Below, piece by piece: positions 16,821-29,062 of a DNA stretch of 64,000 bases (the first letter of the stretch is position 1; every line of letters starts with the position of its first letter). The notes below the pieces were generated by a model. The model saw nothing but the letters and a program-made list of their open reading frames with translations, was not told where the DNA came from and did not search any database. This DNA comes from Anaeromyxobacter sp. Fw109-5. GTDB lineage: Bacteria; Myxococcota; Myxococcia; Myxococcales; Anaeromyxobacteraceae. Made by a program: the position numbers and the translations under genes. The DNA is taken from the NCBI RefSeq assembly GCF_000017505.1, contig NC_009675.1:248001-312000 (forward strand), in the 5' to 3' direction.

Positions 16821-17276
16821 ATGAGCAGACTCGCCACGAGCAAGTGGGTCACCACGAAGCGCTCCGGCCGCTTCCTGGACCTGATCGTAGGGCTGTTCAC
16901 GGCGCTGCTCTTCTTGATCGCGCTGGCTCTGGGGCCCGGCGTTGGCTGCGATCCGTGCGTAAACTCGGTGATGTCGGAGGCGAGCTCTCCTTCGGGTGAT
17001 CACCGCGCGGTCGTCTTCTTGCGTAACTGTGGCGCGACGACGTCATACAGCGTGGAGCTGTCGATACTGCGGGGAGACGAGCGGCTGCCGACGTGGAAGG
17101 GAAACGCATTCAGCGCCGACGCTGGTTACAGCGATGCCCCGCTGAAGCTCGAGGTTCACTGGGACTCGGACCAGGCTCTGACCGTCAGGCACGATCCACG
17201 CCTGCGTCTCTTTCAGAACGAGGCGAAGGTTGGCCCCATCGGCCTGAGGTACGTGGCGGCGGAGAGCGCTCCGTGA
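16821..17276 (+). CDS. Small membrane-anchored protein of unknown function
   Basis: A 151-residue protein. The N-terminus is basic, followed by one membrane segment (about 17-37: FLDLIVGLFTALLFLIALAL). The extracytoplasmic domain has four Cys and the pattern SPSGDHRAVVFLRNCGATTSYSVELSI, which recalls DUF5412-like or similar small proteins; I cannot assign a role. Base composition is lower in GC than the surroundings, with frequent A/T third positions, as in the next gene. It overlaps the next gene by 4 bases (GTGA), so the two are likely coupled. No strong ribosome binding site precedes the ATG at 16821. Confidence 0.65.
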   Translation: MSRLATSKWVTTKRSGRFLDLIVGLFTALLFLIALALGPGVGCDPCVNSVMSEASSPSGDHRAVVFLRNCGATTSYSVELSILRGDERLPTWKGNAFSADAGYSDAPLKLEVHWDSDQALTVRHDPRLRLFQNEAKVGPIGLRYVAAESAP

Positions 17277-17743
17277 CTCAGGCGTCGAGCGATTCGGCCG
17301 CCACGGAGGGCGCACGGCCCGGTTCGACGGGCGGGCTCCTCGGCACCGTGAGCCGAATCGTCGGAGCGCTCGACCTCCTCCTCGCGTCCATCCTGGCGGT
17401 ATTCCAATGGGCCGCGATGGTGTGTGCTCCGGCGGCTTATCAAGCCAGTTCGACCGAACCGGAAGATCTCGTAGGTGTTGTCGTCTGGAGTGCCTTCCTG
17501 GTACCGGCAATTCTTTCTGCCGGGGTCTCCGGACTCATTTTGCTGAGACGTAGGACGACTGCTTCAGTAACGCCCCGTGCGGCCTCATGGCTGTGCGTAG
17601 GGCTCGCGGTGCCCTCTGCGGCCATGTGGGTGGGTTCCATTGCTGCAGGCGACCGAGAGTTGAGGATCGCCATGGTGCTACCCACGGGATTGTTCGTCCT
17701 CTCTGCGTGGCTCCTGCGCCGGATGGACGGGGCAGTTCCCTAG
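17273..17743 (+). CDS. Small integral membrane protein of unknown function
   Basis: A 156-residue protein with about four membrane-spanning stretches (near residues 25-50, 68-92, 103-125 and 131-150) and short charged loops. No family recognised. GTG 17273 overlaps the stop of the previous gene. Its composition is distinctly AT-richer than the rest of the window (codons such as ATT, TTT, GTA and TCA appear), which with its neighbour suggests recent acquisition. It converges on the Ser/Thr kinase gene with only 4 bases between stops. Confidence 0.6.
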   Translation: MTQASSDSAATEGARPGSTGGLLGTVSRIVGALDLLLASILAVFQWAAMVCAPAAYQASSTEPEDLVGVVVWSAFLVPAILSAGVSGLILLRRRTTASVTPRAASWLCVGLAVPSAAMWVGSIAAGDRELRIAMVLPTGLFVLSAWLLRRMDGAVP

Positions 17744-17747
17744 CTCC

Positions 17748-18806
17748 TCAGATCCTCACCACCCACGCCGCCACCCCCGCCGCCAGCGCAAGGATCAACG
17801 CCAGTCCGATACGGAACGGCGCGCGGCGGCGGATGGGGAACTCGGCGGCGGTGGCGGAGCCGCGCACGTCGGCGATGCGGGTGGCGCGCAGGGTGGAGAG
17901 GTCGAGCTTGGAGAGCGCGACCTCCTCGGTGGCGTAGCCGCGGTTGGCGAGGAGGGCGACGAGGCGGGCGCGCGGGTGGACCTCGCGCCCGACGAGCCGC
18001 GCGGCGGTCGCGTCGAGCACGCGCGCGAGCGCGCCTGCGGAGGCGATGCGCGCGGCCGGGGTCCTCGAGAGGCAGCGCTCGATGGCGTGCGCGAGCCGGC
18101 GGGGGCAGTCGGGGGCGAGGGCGCGCACCTTCCTGAATCGGCCGCGCGCGATGGCGGCGAAGAGCTCCTCGGCGTTCTTCCCGCGGAAGGGCTTCTCGCC
18201 CGTCGCGAGCTCGTACAGCGTGACGCCCAGCGCCCACACGTCTGCGCCCGGCCCCTCCTCCTCGCCCGCGAGCACCTCCGGCGCCATGTACGACGGGCTC
18301 CCCACGAGCATGCCGGCCTTGGTGAGCGACAGGTCGTCGGCGCCCTTCGCGATGCCGAAGTCCATGAGCTTCACCTCGCCGTCGCGCGAGACCATCACGT
18401 TCGCCGGCTTCACGTCGCGGTGGAGGAGCCCGTTGAAGTGGACGTAGTCGAGCGCGTCGGCGATCCGCGCGCCGATCACGGCGACGCAGTCGGCCGGCAG
18501 CGCCCCGCCGGTCGCGAGGACGCGGGCGAGGTCCGCGCCGTCCACGAGGTCGGTCACCAGGTAGAGGCCGTCGTCCTTCTCGACCAGGTCGTGCACGCCG
18601 ACGATCGCCTCGTGCCGGAGCCGGGCGTACGCTCGCCCTTCTCGACGGAACCGCTCCACAATCTCCTTCGAGCGGGCGAGCTTCGTGTCGAGGGACTTCA
18701 CCGCGACCGTGCGCTCGAGGCCGTCCTGGTACGCCTCGTACACGACGCCCATGCCGCCACGCCCGATTTCACGGACGATCCGGCTGGTCCCGACCTTGCG
18801 CACCAT
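17748..18806 (-). CDS. Membrane-anchored Ser/Thr protein kinase (PknB/Hanks type)
   Basis: A 352-residue eukaryote-like kinase with all catalytic motifs: Gly-rich loop GRGGMGVVYEA (15-25), ATP Lys37 in VAVKSLD, catalytic loop HRDVKPAN (Asp131), DFG (149-151), and SPSYMAPE (APE 175-177). The kinase domain ends near residue 275. A linker leads to one C-terminal membrane helix (about 332-350), so the kinase faces the cytoplasm and only a few residues lie outside; there is no sensor domain. Such kinases are numerous in myxobacteria. No obvious substrate gene adjoins it. The start follows a C-rich leader without a clear Shine-Dalgarno sequence. Confidence 0.93.
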   Translation of the reverse strand: MVRKVGTSRIVREIGRGGMGVVYEAYQDGLERTVAVKSLDTKLARSKEIVERFRREGRAYARLRHEAIVGVHDLVEKDDGLYLVTDLVDGADLARVLATGGALPADCVAVIGARIADALDYVHFNGLLHRDVKPANVMVSRDGEVKLMDFGIAKGADDLSLTKAGMLVGSPSYMAPEVLAGEEEGPGADVWALGVTLYELATGEKPFRGKNAEELFAAIARGRFRKVRALAPDCPRRLAHAIERCLSRTPAARIASAGALARVLDATAARLVGREVHPRARLVALLANRGYATEEVALSKLDLSTLRATRIADVRGSATAAEFPIRRRAPFRIGLALILALAAGVAAWVVRI

Positions 18807-18941
18807 GGCGGGGGAGCTTGCGACGCCGAGGACCCGGCGTGCAAGCGGGCGGCTGGACGCGGATGTAGGACTGACGCCGAAGTCATGCCGAAGCGATACC
18901 GGAGCGACCCGGTCCTGGAAGAACCTCGCCGTTGCGAGGGG

Positions 18942-18972
18942 TTGTCGAGGGGGTCGGGCGATCTGCTACAGT
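18942..18972 (+). promoter_or_regulatory. Possible nifJ promoter (TTGTCG, 19 bp, extended TGC-TACAGT)
   Basis: The sequence TGCTACAGT (hexamer 18967-18972) is an extended -10 with TTGTCG 19 bases upstream. A transcript would have a leader of about 100 bases before nifJ. The long spacing makes the -35 doubtful. Confidence 0.3.
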
Positions 18973-19078
18973 CCCCCGTTCCAGCGCAGGTCCCGGATCG
19001 ACACGAAGTAAACCCGCTCGGCACTGCCCAGCGGCGCGAACGCGCGCGCCGTGGCGCGCATGCCCGAGGAGTCAACCG

Positions 19079-22690
<3,612 letters not shown>

Positions 22691-22710
22691 CCGGCTCCCA
22701 CGGACGCACG

Positions 22711-22744
22711 ACGGGCCCGATCCGCTCCGGCGGGTCGGGCCCGT
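22711..22744 (+). terminator. Hairpin terminator after nifJ
   Basis: A perfect 10-base inverted repeat, ACGGGCCCGA (22711-22720) with TCGGGCCCGT (22735-22744), starts 20 bases after the nifJ stop. The downstream T-run is weak (TTCCCATTC). Confidence 0.65.
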
Positions 22745-22861
22745 TCCCATTCGTGCGCCCGCCGGGGGAGGCGCCGCGGAAGCGGCGGATCGCGCGGGCG
22801 GATTCCCCGCCCCCCCGATCGGACTCGCCTTTCGCCCCCCGAACGGACATAAGGAGGGCGT

Positions 22862-22892
22862 CCGCCCGTATGGGCGGTTTCTTCTTTTGTTC
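22862..22892 (+). terminator. Intrinsic terminator or attenuator in the RND operon leader
   Basis: CCGCCC (22862-22867), loop GTAT, GGGCGG (22872-22877), then a T-rich run to about 22892. The hairpin base ends 32 bases and the T-run only 17 bases before the ATG of the RND adaptor. nifJ already has its own terminator 120 bases upstream, so this one is positioned to stop transcription just before the efflux genes. Confidence 0.6.
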
Positions 22893-22909
22893 TACTGGAA
22901 GGGCAGACG

Positions 22910-24103
22910 ATGGCGGGTCGATCCCATCGGATCTCGGCGCTCGTCGCGGCCTCGACGCTCGCGCTCGGCGCATGCAAGGGCGGCGGCGGCGAGCAGGCCG
23001 CGGCGCAGCCGGAGCCGGTCACGCTGGCGCCGGAGAACGTCACCACCGTGACGGAGCGGACGCTGCAGTCCGGCCCGGACATCTCCGGCACGCTGCGCGC
23101 CCGGCGCGCCGCCGCGCTGCGCGCGGAGGTCGGCGGGACGGTGCTCGAGGTCCTCGCCGAGGCGGGCGAGCGGGTGAAGCCGGGCCAGCTCCTCGCGCGC
23201 GTCGACGACACCGCGCTGCGCGACGCGCTCATCGCCGCACGCTCCGGCGTGAGCGCCGCGAAGAACACGCTCCAGGTCGCGGAGGCGAACGCGAAGCGCG
23301 CGCGGACGCTCGCCGAGGCGGGCGCCTTCGCCGCCCAGCAGGCGGAGCAGGCGGAGGCCGCGCACGAGGGTGCCCGGGCGCAGCTCGCCGACGCGCGGGC
23401 GCGCCTGGTCCAGGCCGAGCAGCAGGTGAGCAAGGCCCGCGTCCGCGCGCCGTTCTCCGGCGTCGTCTCCGAGCGGCAGGTCTCCGTCGGCGACGTCGTC
23501 GCGCCCGGCGCCCCGCTGTTCACGGTCATCGACCCGACCCGCCTGCAGTTCGAGGCCTCGGTCCCGGCCGCCCAGGTCGGGCTCGTGCGGCCGGGCGCGC
23601 GCGTGGACTTCACCGTCACCGGCTTCGACCGGGTCTTCGAGGGCGCCATCGAGCGGGTGAACCCCGCCGTCGATCCCGCCACGGGGCAGGTGCGGGTCTA
23701 CGTGGACGTGAAGAACGAGAACGGCCAGCTCATCTCCGGCCTCTACGCGCACGGGCGCGTGGCGGCCGAGAGCAGCACGGGCCCCTCGGCGCCGGCCGCG
23801 GCGGTGGACGACACGAGCAAGCCGCCGACGGTGATGCGCGTCTCGGGCGGCAAGGTGGAGCGCGTGGAGGTGCAGATCTCGGTGCACGACGACGTGACCG
23901 GCGCGGTGGGCTTCCGCGCGGGCGTGAAGCCGGGGGACGTGCTCGTGCTCGGCTCGGCGCGGGCGACGCTCGCGGAAGGCGCTCCGGTGCAGGTCGCGCC
24001 GGCGGGCGCGGACCAGGGCTCCCGGGCGCAGCCGGCCCCGGAGTCCGGGGCGCCCGCGGAGACGGGGGGCGGCGCGCAGGCGTCGGACGGCGGGGGGCGG
24101 TAG
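22910..24103 (+). CDS. RND efflux periplasmic adaptor (membrane fusion protein), lipoprotein
   Basis: The adaptor joins an inner-membrane RND pump to an outer-membrane channel. The 397-residue protein has a lipobox (LALGAC, Cys22). It shows the biotinyl/lipoyl-like half-motif EVGGTVLEVLAEAGERVKPG and an Ala/Glu-rich alpha-hairpin (about 105-170). The second lipoyl half is VRAPFSGVVSERQVSVGDVV, followed by beta-barrel and membrane-proximal domains (about 200-355). A Gly/Ala/Pro-rich tail ends the chain. The pump gene starts immediately after the stop codon. No outer-membrane factor gene is nearby, so a TolC-like partner elsewhere is presumed. Confidence 0.94.
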   Translation: MAGRSHRISALVAASTLALGACKGGGGEQAAAQPEPVTLAPENVTTVTERTLQSGPDISGTLRARRAAALRAEVGGTVLEVLAEAGERVKPGQLLARVDDTALRDALIAARSGVSAAKNTLQVAEANAKRARTLAEAGAFAAQQAEQAEAAHEGARAQLADARARLVQAEQQVSKARVRAPFSGVVSERQVSVGDVVAPGAPLFTVIDPTRLQFEASVPAAQVGLVRPGARVDFTVTGFDRVFEGAIERVNPAVDPATGQVRVYVDVKNENGQLISGLYAHGRVAAESSTGPSAPAAAVDDTSKPPTVMRVSGGKVERVEVQISVHDDVTGAVGFRAGVKPGDVLVLGSARATLAEGAPVQVAPAGADQGSRAQPAPESGAPAETGGGAQASDGGGR

Positions 24104-27100
24104 ATGCTCATCTCGGACTTCGCCATCAAGAAGCCGATCGTCACCGTCACGGTGATGCTCGCGCTCGTCATCTTCGGGCTCATCGCGCTCGTCGCGCTCA
24201 AGACCGACGAGTTCCCCGACGTGCAGCCGCCCGTGGTGGCCGTCACGATCGTCTACCCCGGGGCGTCGCCGGAGACCGTCGAGCGCGAGCTCATCGATCC
24301 GATCGAGGACGCCATCTTCTCGATCAGCGGGATCGACGGCGAGCAGACCACCGCCTCCGCCACCGACGGCCTCGCGCAGTTCATCGTCTTCTTCGACTTC
24401 GAGAAGGACCTGCAGGAGGCGACGCAGGACATCCGCGACGCCATCAGCGAGAAGCGCGCCGACCTGCCGCTGGAGATGGAGGAGCCGATCATCACGCGGT
24501 TCGATCCGGCCGACGAGCCGATCGTCTCGCTCACGCTCACCTCCGGGTCCATCGACGTCCCGTCGCTGACGCGGCTCGCCGACGAGGTGGTCTCGCGCGA
24601 GCTGCGCGCGGTGCAGGGGGTGGCGGACGTGCGGCTCGTGGGCGGCCGGAAGCGCGAGCTCACGGTGGAGCTGAACCCGCAGGCGATGGCCGCCGCGGGC
24701 GTGTCGGCGAGCGACGTGGTGGGCGCCCTCCAGGCGCAGAACCTGGCCGCGCCGGTCGGCAGGGTGAACACGCCCCTCGGCGAGCAGTCCATCCGGCTCA
24801 GCGGGCGGCTGCAGACGCCCGACGAGTTCGCGGCCATCGCGGTCGCGACGCGCGGCGGGCAGGTGGTGCGGCTCGGCCAGCTCGGGAGCGTGAAGGACGG
24901 CGCGGAGGAGCCGCGCACGCTCGCGCTCTACGACACGTCGGAGGCGGTCGGCCTCGAGGTGCTGAAGACGAAGGGCTACTCGACCACCGCGGTGGCCGAC
25001 GAGATCAAGGCGCGCGCGAAGGCCCTCGAGCCACGGCTGCCGAAGGCCGCGAAGCTCCAGGTCGTGCAGGACGCGGGCGAGCGCGTGCGGCGCTCGGTGA
25101 ACGAGGTGCAGACGACGCTCGTGGAGGGCGCGCTCCTCACCGTGCTGGTGGTGTTCTTCTTCCTCAACTCCTGGCGCTCCACGGTCATCACCGGCCTCGC
25201 GCTGCCGGTCTCCGTGCTGGCCGCGTTCATCAGCGTGTGGATGTTCGGGTTCACCCTCAACACGATGTCGCTCCTCGGCCTGTCGCTCGCGATCGGCATC
25301 CTCATCGACGACGCCATCGTCGTGCGGGAGAACATCGTCCGGCACATCGAGCTCGGCGAGGACCACACCACCGCGTCGTTCAAGGGCACCGACGAGATCG
25401 GGCTCGCGGTCGCGGCGACCACCTTCTCGATCGTCTCGGTGTTCGTGCCGGTGGCGTTCATGTACGGGGTCGCCGGCCAGTGGTTCAAGCCGTTCGCCCT
25501 CACCATCGCCGCCGCCGTGCTGGTCTCGCTGTTCGTGTCCTTCTCGCTCGACCCGATGATGTCGGCCTACTGGCCCGACCCGCAGATCGAGAAGGGCCAG
25601 GCGCGCGGCCCCGTCGGGCGCGCGCTCGGGGCGTTCAACGCCTGGTTCGACCGGCAGGCCGATCGCTACAAGGGGGTCGTGGCGTGGGCCCTCGATCACC
25701 GCTGGACGATGATCGCGCTGGCCGGGCTCTCGTTCTTCGGGGCGATCTTCCTGCAGGGCGCCTTCGGCGGGGCGGGCTTCGTGCCCATCTCCGATCGCAG
25801 CGAGGTGAACCTCATCGTCCAGACGCCGCCCGGCTCCTCGCTCGACTACACCCGCGCGAAGGTGGAGGAGGCGAACGCCATCGTCCGCAGCCACCCCGAG
25901 GTGAAGTACGTCTACTCCTCCATCGGCACGCCCATCCCGCTCCAGGCGCCGGGCGTGGACCAGGCGCTCGTGTACGTGCGGCTCGTACCGAAGGCGGACC
26001 GCGCGCGCTCGCAGGAGGAGCTCGGGACCACCCTGCGCCGCGAGCTGAAGCGCGTCGCGGGCGCGGAGATCTCCGTCTTCACGAGCGGCTTCGGCGGGGC
26101 GTTCAAGTCGATCCAGCTCGAGCTGCGCGGGCCGGACTCGCGCGTGCTCGCCCAGTACGCGGAGAAGGTGAAGGCGGTCGCCCAGGCCGTCCCCGGCGCC
26201 GTGGACGTCGGCCTCTCCACGCGCGGCCAGAAGCCGGAGCTGGAGGTGGCGGTGAACCGCGGCCTCGCGGGCAACCTCGGCGTCACCGTCGGCCAGGTCG
26301 CGCAGTCGCTCCGCATCGCCTTCGCCGGCCTCGACTCGGGCGACTGGGTCGACCCGACCGGCGAGACCCGCGACGTCATGGTGCGGCTCGCGCCAGAGGC
26401 GCGCGAGCGCGCGGTGGACCTGCGCCAGCTGCCGCTCGTCCTGCACCCGCAGAACGGGGGCAACCCCCAGGTCGTGCCGCTCGGCCAGGTGGCCACGGTG
26501 CGGGAGGGCCTCGGGCCCGCCCAGATCGCGCACCTCGACCGCGAGCGCGTCATCAACATCCAGGGGAACGTGGCGGGCCGCTCGCTCACCGAGGTGGTGC
26601 AGGACATCGAGCGGCGCCTCGGGGCCGAGGTGAAGCTCCCGCCGGGCTACACCATCCGTCAGGGCGGCGAGTCGCGCGACCAGCAGGAGGTGTTCATGCG
26701 CGTCGGGCTCGCGCTGCTGCTCGCGGTGCTGCTCATGTACCTCATCCTCGTCCTGCAGTTCGGGTCGTTCCTCGACCCGCTCGCGATCCTCCTCTCCCTG
26801 CCGCTGTCGCTCATCGGCGTCGTGGGCGCCCTCCTCCTCACCGGGGACACCCTCAACATCATGAGCCTCATCGGCGTGATCCTGCTCTTCGGCATCGTCG
26901 CGAAGAACGCGATCCTGCTCATCGACTTCGCGAAGTGGGCGCGCGAGGAGCGGGGCATCTCGATACGGGACGCGCTCGTCGAGGCCGGCCGCATCCGCCT
27001 GCGCCCGATCATGATGACGAGCGTCGCGATCATCGCCGGCATGATCCCGGTGGCGCTCGGGGCGGGAGAGGGCGGCGACTTCCGCGCGCCCCTCGGCCGG

Positions 27101-27307
27101 GCGGTGATCGGCGGCGTCATCACCTCGACGCTCCTCACCCTGCTCGTCATCCCGACCGTCTACGAGATCATGGACTCCTTCCGCGAGCGGGCGCTGCGGG
27201 GGTTCCGCCGCCTGCTGGGGGGCGGCCGGGGCGGGGGGAACGGGACGAGCGAGCCCGCGCCGGCGCCTCACGCGCGCGCGGGCGGGGTGAGGCGCGAGCT
27301 GGAGTAG
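24104..27307 (+). CDS. RND-family efflux permease (AcrB/MexF-like)
   Basis: A 1067-residue proton-driven exporter of the HAE-1/AcrB superfamily. One membrane helix starts at residue 10 (KKPIVTVTVMLALVIFGLIA). The first periplasmic porter loop includes FPDVQPPVVAVTIVYPGASPE, then helices 2-6 with GILIDDAIVVRENIVRH, the family's Asp-Asp proton relay. A second large loop (about 560-860) and helices 8-12 with LIGVILLFGIVAKNAILLID follow. Full length. Translation is likely coupled to the adaptor, as its ATG directly follows the adaptor stop. Substrate range is unknown; the leader hairpin at 22862 suggests controlled expression. Confidence 0.95.
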   Translation: MLISDFAIKKPIVTVTVMLALVIFGLIALVALKTDEFPDVQPPVVAVTIVYPGASPETVERELIDPIEDAIFSISGIDGEQTTASATDGLAQFIVFFDFEKDLQEATQDIRDAISEKRADLPLEMEEPIITRFDPADEPIVSLTLTSGSIDVPSLTRLADEVVSRELRAVQGVADVRLVGGRKRELTVELNPQAMAAAGVSASDVVGALQAQNLAAPVGRVNTPLGEQSIRLSGRLQTPDEFAAIAVATRGGQVVRLGQLGSVKDGAEEPRTLALYDTSEAVGLEVLKTKGYSTTAVADEIKARAKALEPRLPKAAKLQVVQDAGERVRRSVNEVQTTLVEGALLTVLVVFFFLNSWRSTVITGLALPVSVLAAFISVWMFGFTLNTMSLLGLSLAIGILIDDAIVVRENIVRHIELGEDHTTASFKGTDEIGLAVAATTFSIVSVFVPVAFMYGVAGQWFKPFALTIAAAVLVSLFVSFSLDPMMSAYWPDPQIEKGQARGPVGRALGAFNAWFDRQADRYKGVVAWALDHRWTMIALAGLSFFGAIFLQGAFGGAGFVPISDRSEVNLIVQTPPGSSLDYTRAKVEEANAIVRSHPEVKYVYSSIGTPIPLQAPGVDQALVYVRLVPKADRARSQEELGTTLRRELKRVAGAEISVFTSGFGGAFKSIQLELRGPDSRVLAQYAEKVKAVAQAVPGAVDVGLSTRGQKPELEVAVNRGLAGNLGVTVGQVAQSLRIAFAGLDSGDWVDPTGETRDVMVRLAPEARERAVDLRQLPLVLHPQNGGNPQVVPLGQVATVREGLGPAQIAHLDRERVINIQGNVAGRSLTEVVQDIERRLGAEVKLPPGYTIRQGGESRDQQEVFMRVGLALLLAVLLMYLILVLQFGSFLDPLAILLSLPLSLIGVVGALLLTGDTLNIMSLIGVILLFGIVAKNAILLIDFAKWAREERGISIRDALVEAGRIRLRPIMMTSVAIIAGMIPVALGAGEGGDFRAPLGRAVIGGVITSTLLTLLVIPTVYEIMDSFRERALRGFRRLLGGGRGGGNGTSEPAPAPHARAGGVRRELE

Positions 27308-27332
27308 GGGCACCGTCGCTCGGGCGCGGTCA

Positions 27333-27365
27333 CCGCTCGTGCCGGGACGGTCGAGGCACGAGCGG
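27333..27365. terminator. Bidirectional hairpin between convergent genes
   Basis: An 11-base perfect inverted repeat, CCGCTCGTGCC (27333-27343) and GGCACGAGCGG (27355-27365), with an 11-base loop, lies between the RND permease stop and the stop of the convergent oxidoreductase. No T-run follows on either strand, so it may act as a barrier or a Rho-assisted terminator. Confidence 0.5.
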
Positions 27366-27385
27366 GAACGTCCGCGCGCCTCGCG

Positions 27386-28810
27386 CTACCACAGCCTCCG
27401 CAGCGCCGTCTGCGCCGCGTGGTACCCGCACATCCCGTGGACGCCGCCGCCCGGCGGCGTCGAGGCCGAGCAAAGGTACAGCCCGGGCACCGGGGTGGAC
27501 CAGGGGACGAGCCGCGCCGCGGGCCGGAACAGCGTCTGTCCCAGGGTGTTCGCGCCGGCGCCGACGTCCCCGCCCACGAGGTTGGGATCGTCGGCCTCCA
27601 GCGCAGCCGGCCCCCGCACGGCGCGCGTGAGGACGCGCTCGCGGAACCCCGGGGCGAAGCGCTCCAGCTGCGCCTCGAGCGCGCCGAGCGCGTCGCCGCC
27701 GAAGCCGCTCGGCACGTGGCAATAGGCCCAGGCGGTGTGCTTCCCGGGCGGCGCGCGCGGCGGGTCGAAGAGCGTGTGCTGCGCCACGAGCACGTAGGGG
27801 CGCACCGCGAGCTCGCCGCGCCAGACCGCCGCCTCGGACGCCGCGATCTCCTCGAGCGTGCCGCCGAGGTGCACCGTCCCCGCCCGCGCGCACTCCGCCG
27901 CGAGCCACGGGATGGGCCCGTCGAGCGCGTAGTCCACCTTGAAGGCGCCCGGCCCGTAGCGGAAGCGCGCGAGCGCCCGGGCGTACCGGCGCGGCAGCCG
28001 GTCGCCGGCGACGCGGAGCACCTGGCGCGGCGTGAGGTCGAGGAGGGTGGCGCGGGTCCGTGGGAGCGCGGCGAGGCTCCTCACCTCCTCGCCCGTCACG
28101 ATCTCGCCGCCCGAGGCGCGGAGGAGCGCGGCGAGCGCGTGCGGGATGGCCTGCGCTCCGCCGGCGGGGAACGGCCAGCCCTCCGCGTGCGCCGCCGCAC
28201 CGAGCACGAGCGCGAAGGCGGCGCTCGGCGCCCGCTCGAGCGGGAGCTGCGCGTGCGCGGCGAGCCCGGCGAGGAGCGCGCGCGCCCTCGGGCCGCGGAA
28301 GCGCGCCCGGGCGAGCGCCGAGGCCGGCACGAGGGCCGGCAGCGCGAAGCGCGCGAGGAGGAGGGGCCGGCGGGGGACGCGGACGAGCCCGCCCAGGAGC
28401 TCGTCCATGAGCTCCGGGAAGCGCTCCGCGAGCGGCGCGAAGAGCGCGCGCCAGGCCCGCGCGTCGCCGCGGTCGAGGCTCCCTCCCGTGGCCTCGAACG
28501 ACCGCGACAGCAGGGCGGCCGTGCCGTCGTCGAACGGGTGCGCGACGGCGATGGGAGGCTCGACCCACGTGACGCCGTGCGCCCCGAGCGGCAGGCGGCG
28601 CAGGAACGGCGAGCCCGCCGCGAGCGGGTGGATCGCCGAGCAGTGGTCGTGGTGGAAGCCGGGCAGGGTGAGCGACAGCGTGCGCGCGCCGCCGCCCACC
28701 TGCGCGTTCCGCTCGACGACGCGGACCCGCAGGCCGGCAGTGGCGAGCGCCACGGCGGCCGCGAGGCCGTTCGGGCCCGCGCCCACCACGATGGCGTCGG
28801 GAGCGCTCAC
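27386..28810 (-). CDS. FAD-dependent NAD(P)/phytoene dehydrogenase-like oxidoreductase
   Basis: A 474-residue flavoprotein of the COG1233 (CrtI/amine oxidase-like) group. The dinucleotide fold is at the N-terminus ([17 protein letters not shown], residues 6-22) with the acidic end [14 protein letters not shown]. The middle contains [19 protein letters not shown], the usual second FAD-contact region, and the C-terminus has the FAD signature [20 protein letters not shown]. Relatives act on carotenoids, retinoids or related polyenes; no other carotenoid gene is nearby, so the substrate is open. GTG 28810 was chosen because the FAD motif begins five residues later. It is divergent from the nos operon. 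Confidence 0.88.
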   Translation of the reverse strand: MSAPDAIVVGAGPNGLAAAVALATAGLRVRVVERNAQVGGGARTLSLTLPGFHHDHCSAIHPLAAGSPFLRRLPLGAHGVTWVEPPIAVAHPFDDGTAALLSRSFEATGGSLDRGDARAWRALFAPLAERFPELMDELLGGLVRVPRRPLLLARFALPALVPASALARARFRGPRARALLAGLAAHAQLPLERAPSAAFALVLGAAAHAEGWPFPAGGAQAIPHALAALLRASGGEIVTGEEVRSLAALPRTRATLLDLTPRQVLRVAGDRLPRRYARALARFRYGPGAFKVDYALDGPIPWLAAECARAGTVHLGGTLEEIAASEAAVWRGELAVRPYVLVAQHTLFDPPRAPPGKHTAWAYCHVPSGFGGDALGALEAQLERFAPGFRERVLTRAVRGPAALEADDPNLVGGDVGAGANTLGQTLFRPAARLVPWSTPVPGLYLCSASTPPGGGVHGMCGYHAAQTALRRLW

Positions 28811-29062
28811 CGGCTGGTCGTAGCGGCGCCGGCCGGCCGCCGCGAGTGCCCGCGCCGGGGGAGCGCGGAACGGCGCGCGCCGGAGCGAGCCGCTCGGAGG
28901 CATGGCGGGGGAGGGTACGACCGGGCGTGCGCCAGTCGACCCGCAGTGCGAGCGGGGCCGATCGCCGCGCCCCAACGGCCGCGACCTCGGGGCGCCGTCA
29001 CGGTGCCGAAGATCCAGGGTCCCGACCGGCGCCGCCAAGCGCCGATCGAGCTGGGGGGCTTC

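Noticed and set aside
22892-27313. A 1473-residue open frame on the minus strand opposite the RND genes
   Set aside because: Same kind of shadow frame; no domains, and the plus strand encodes unmistakable efflux proteins.
28811-29062. Expected FNR/CRP-type site (TTGAT-N4-ATCAA) upstream of the nos operon
   Set aside because: No such palindrome is present in the 252-base divergent region; anaerobic control, if any, must use another signal.
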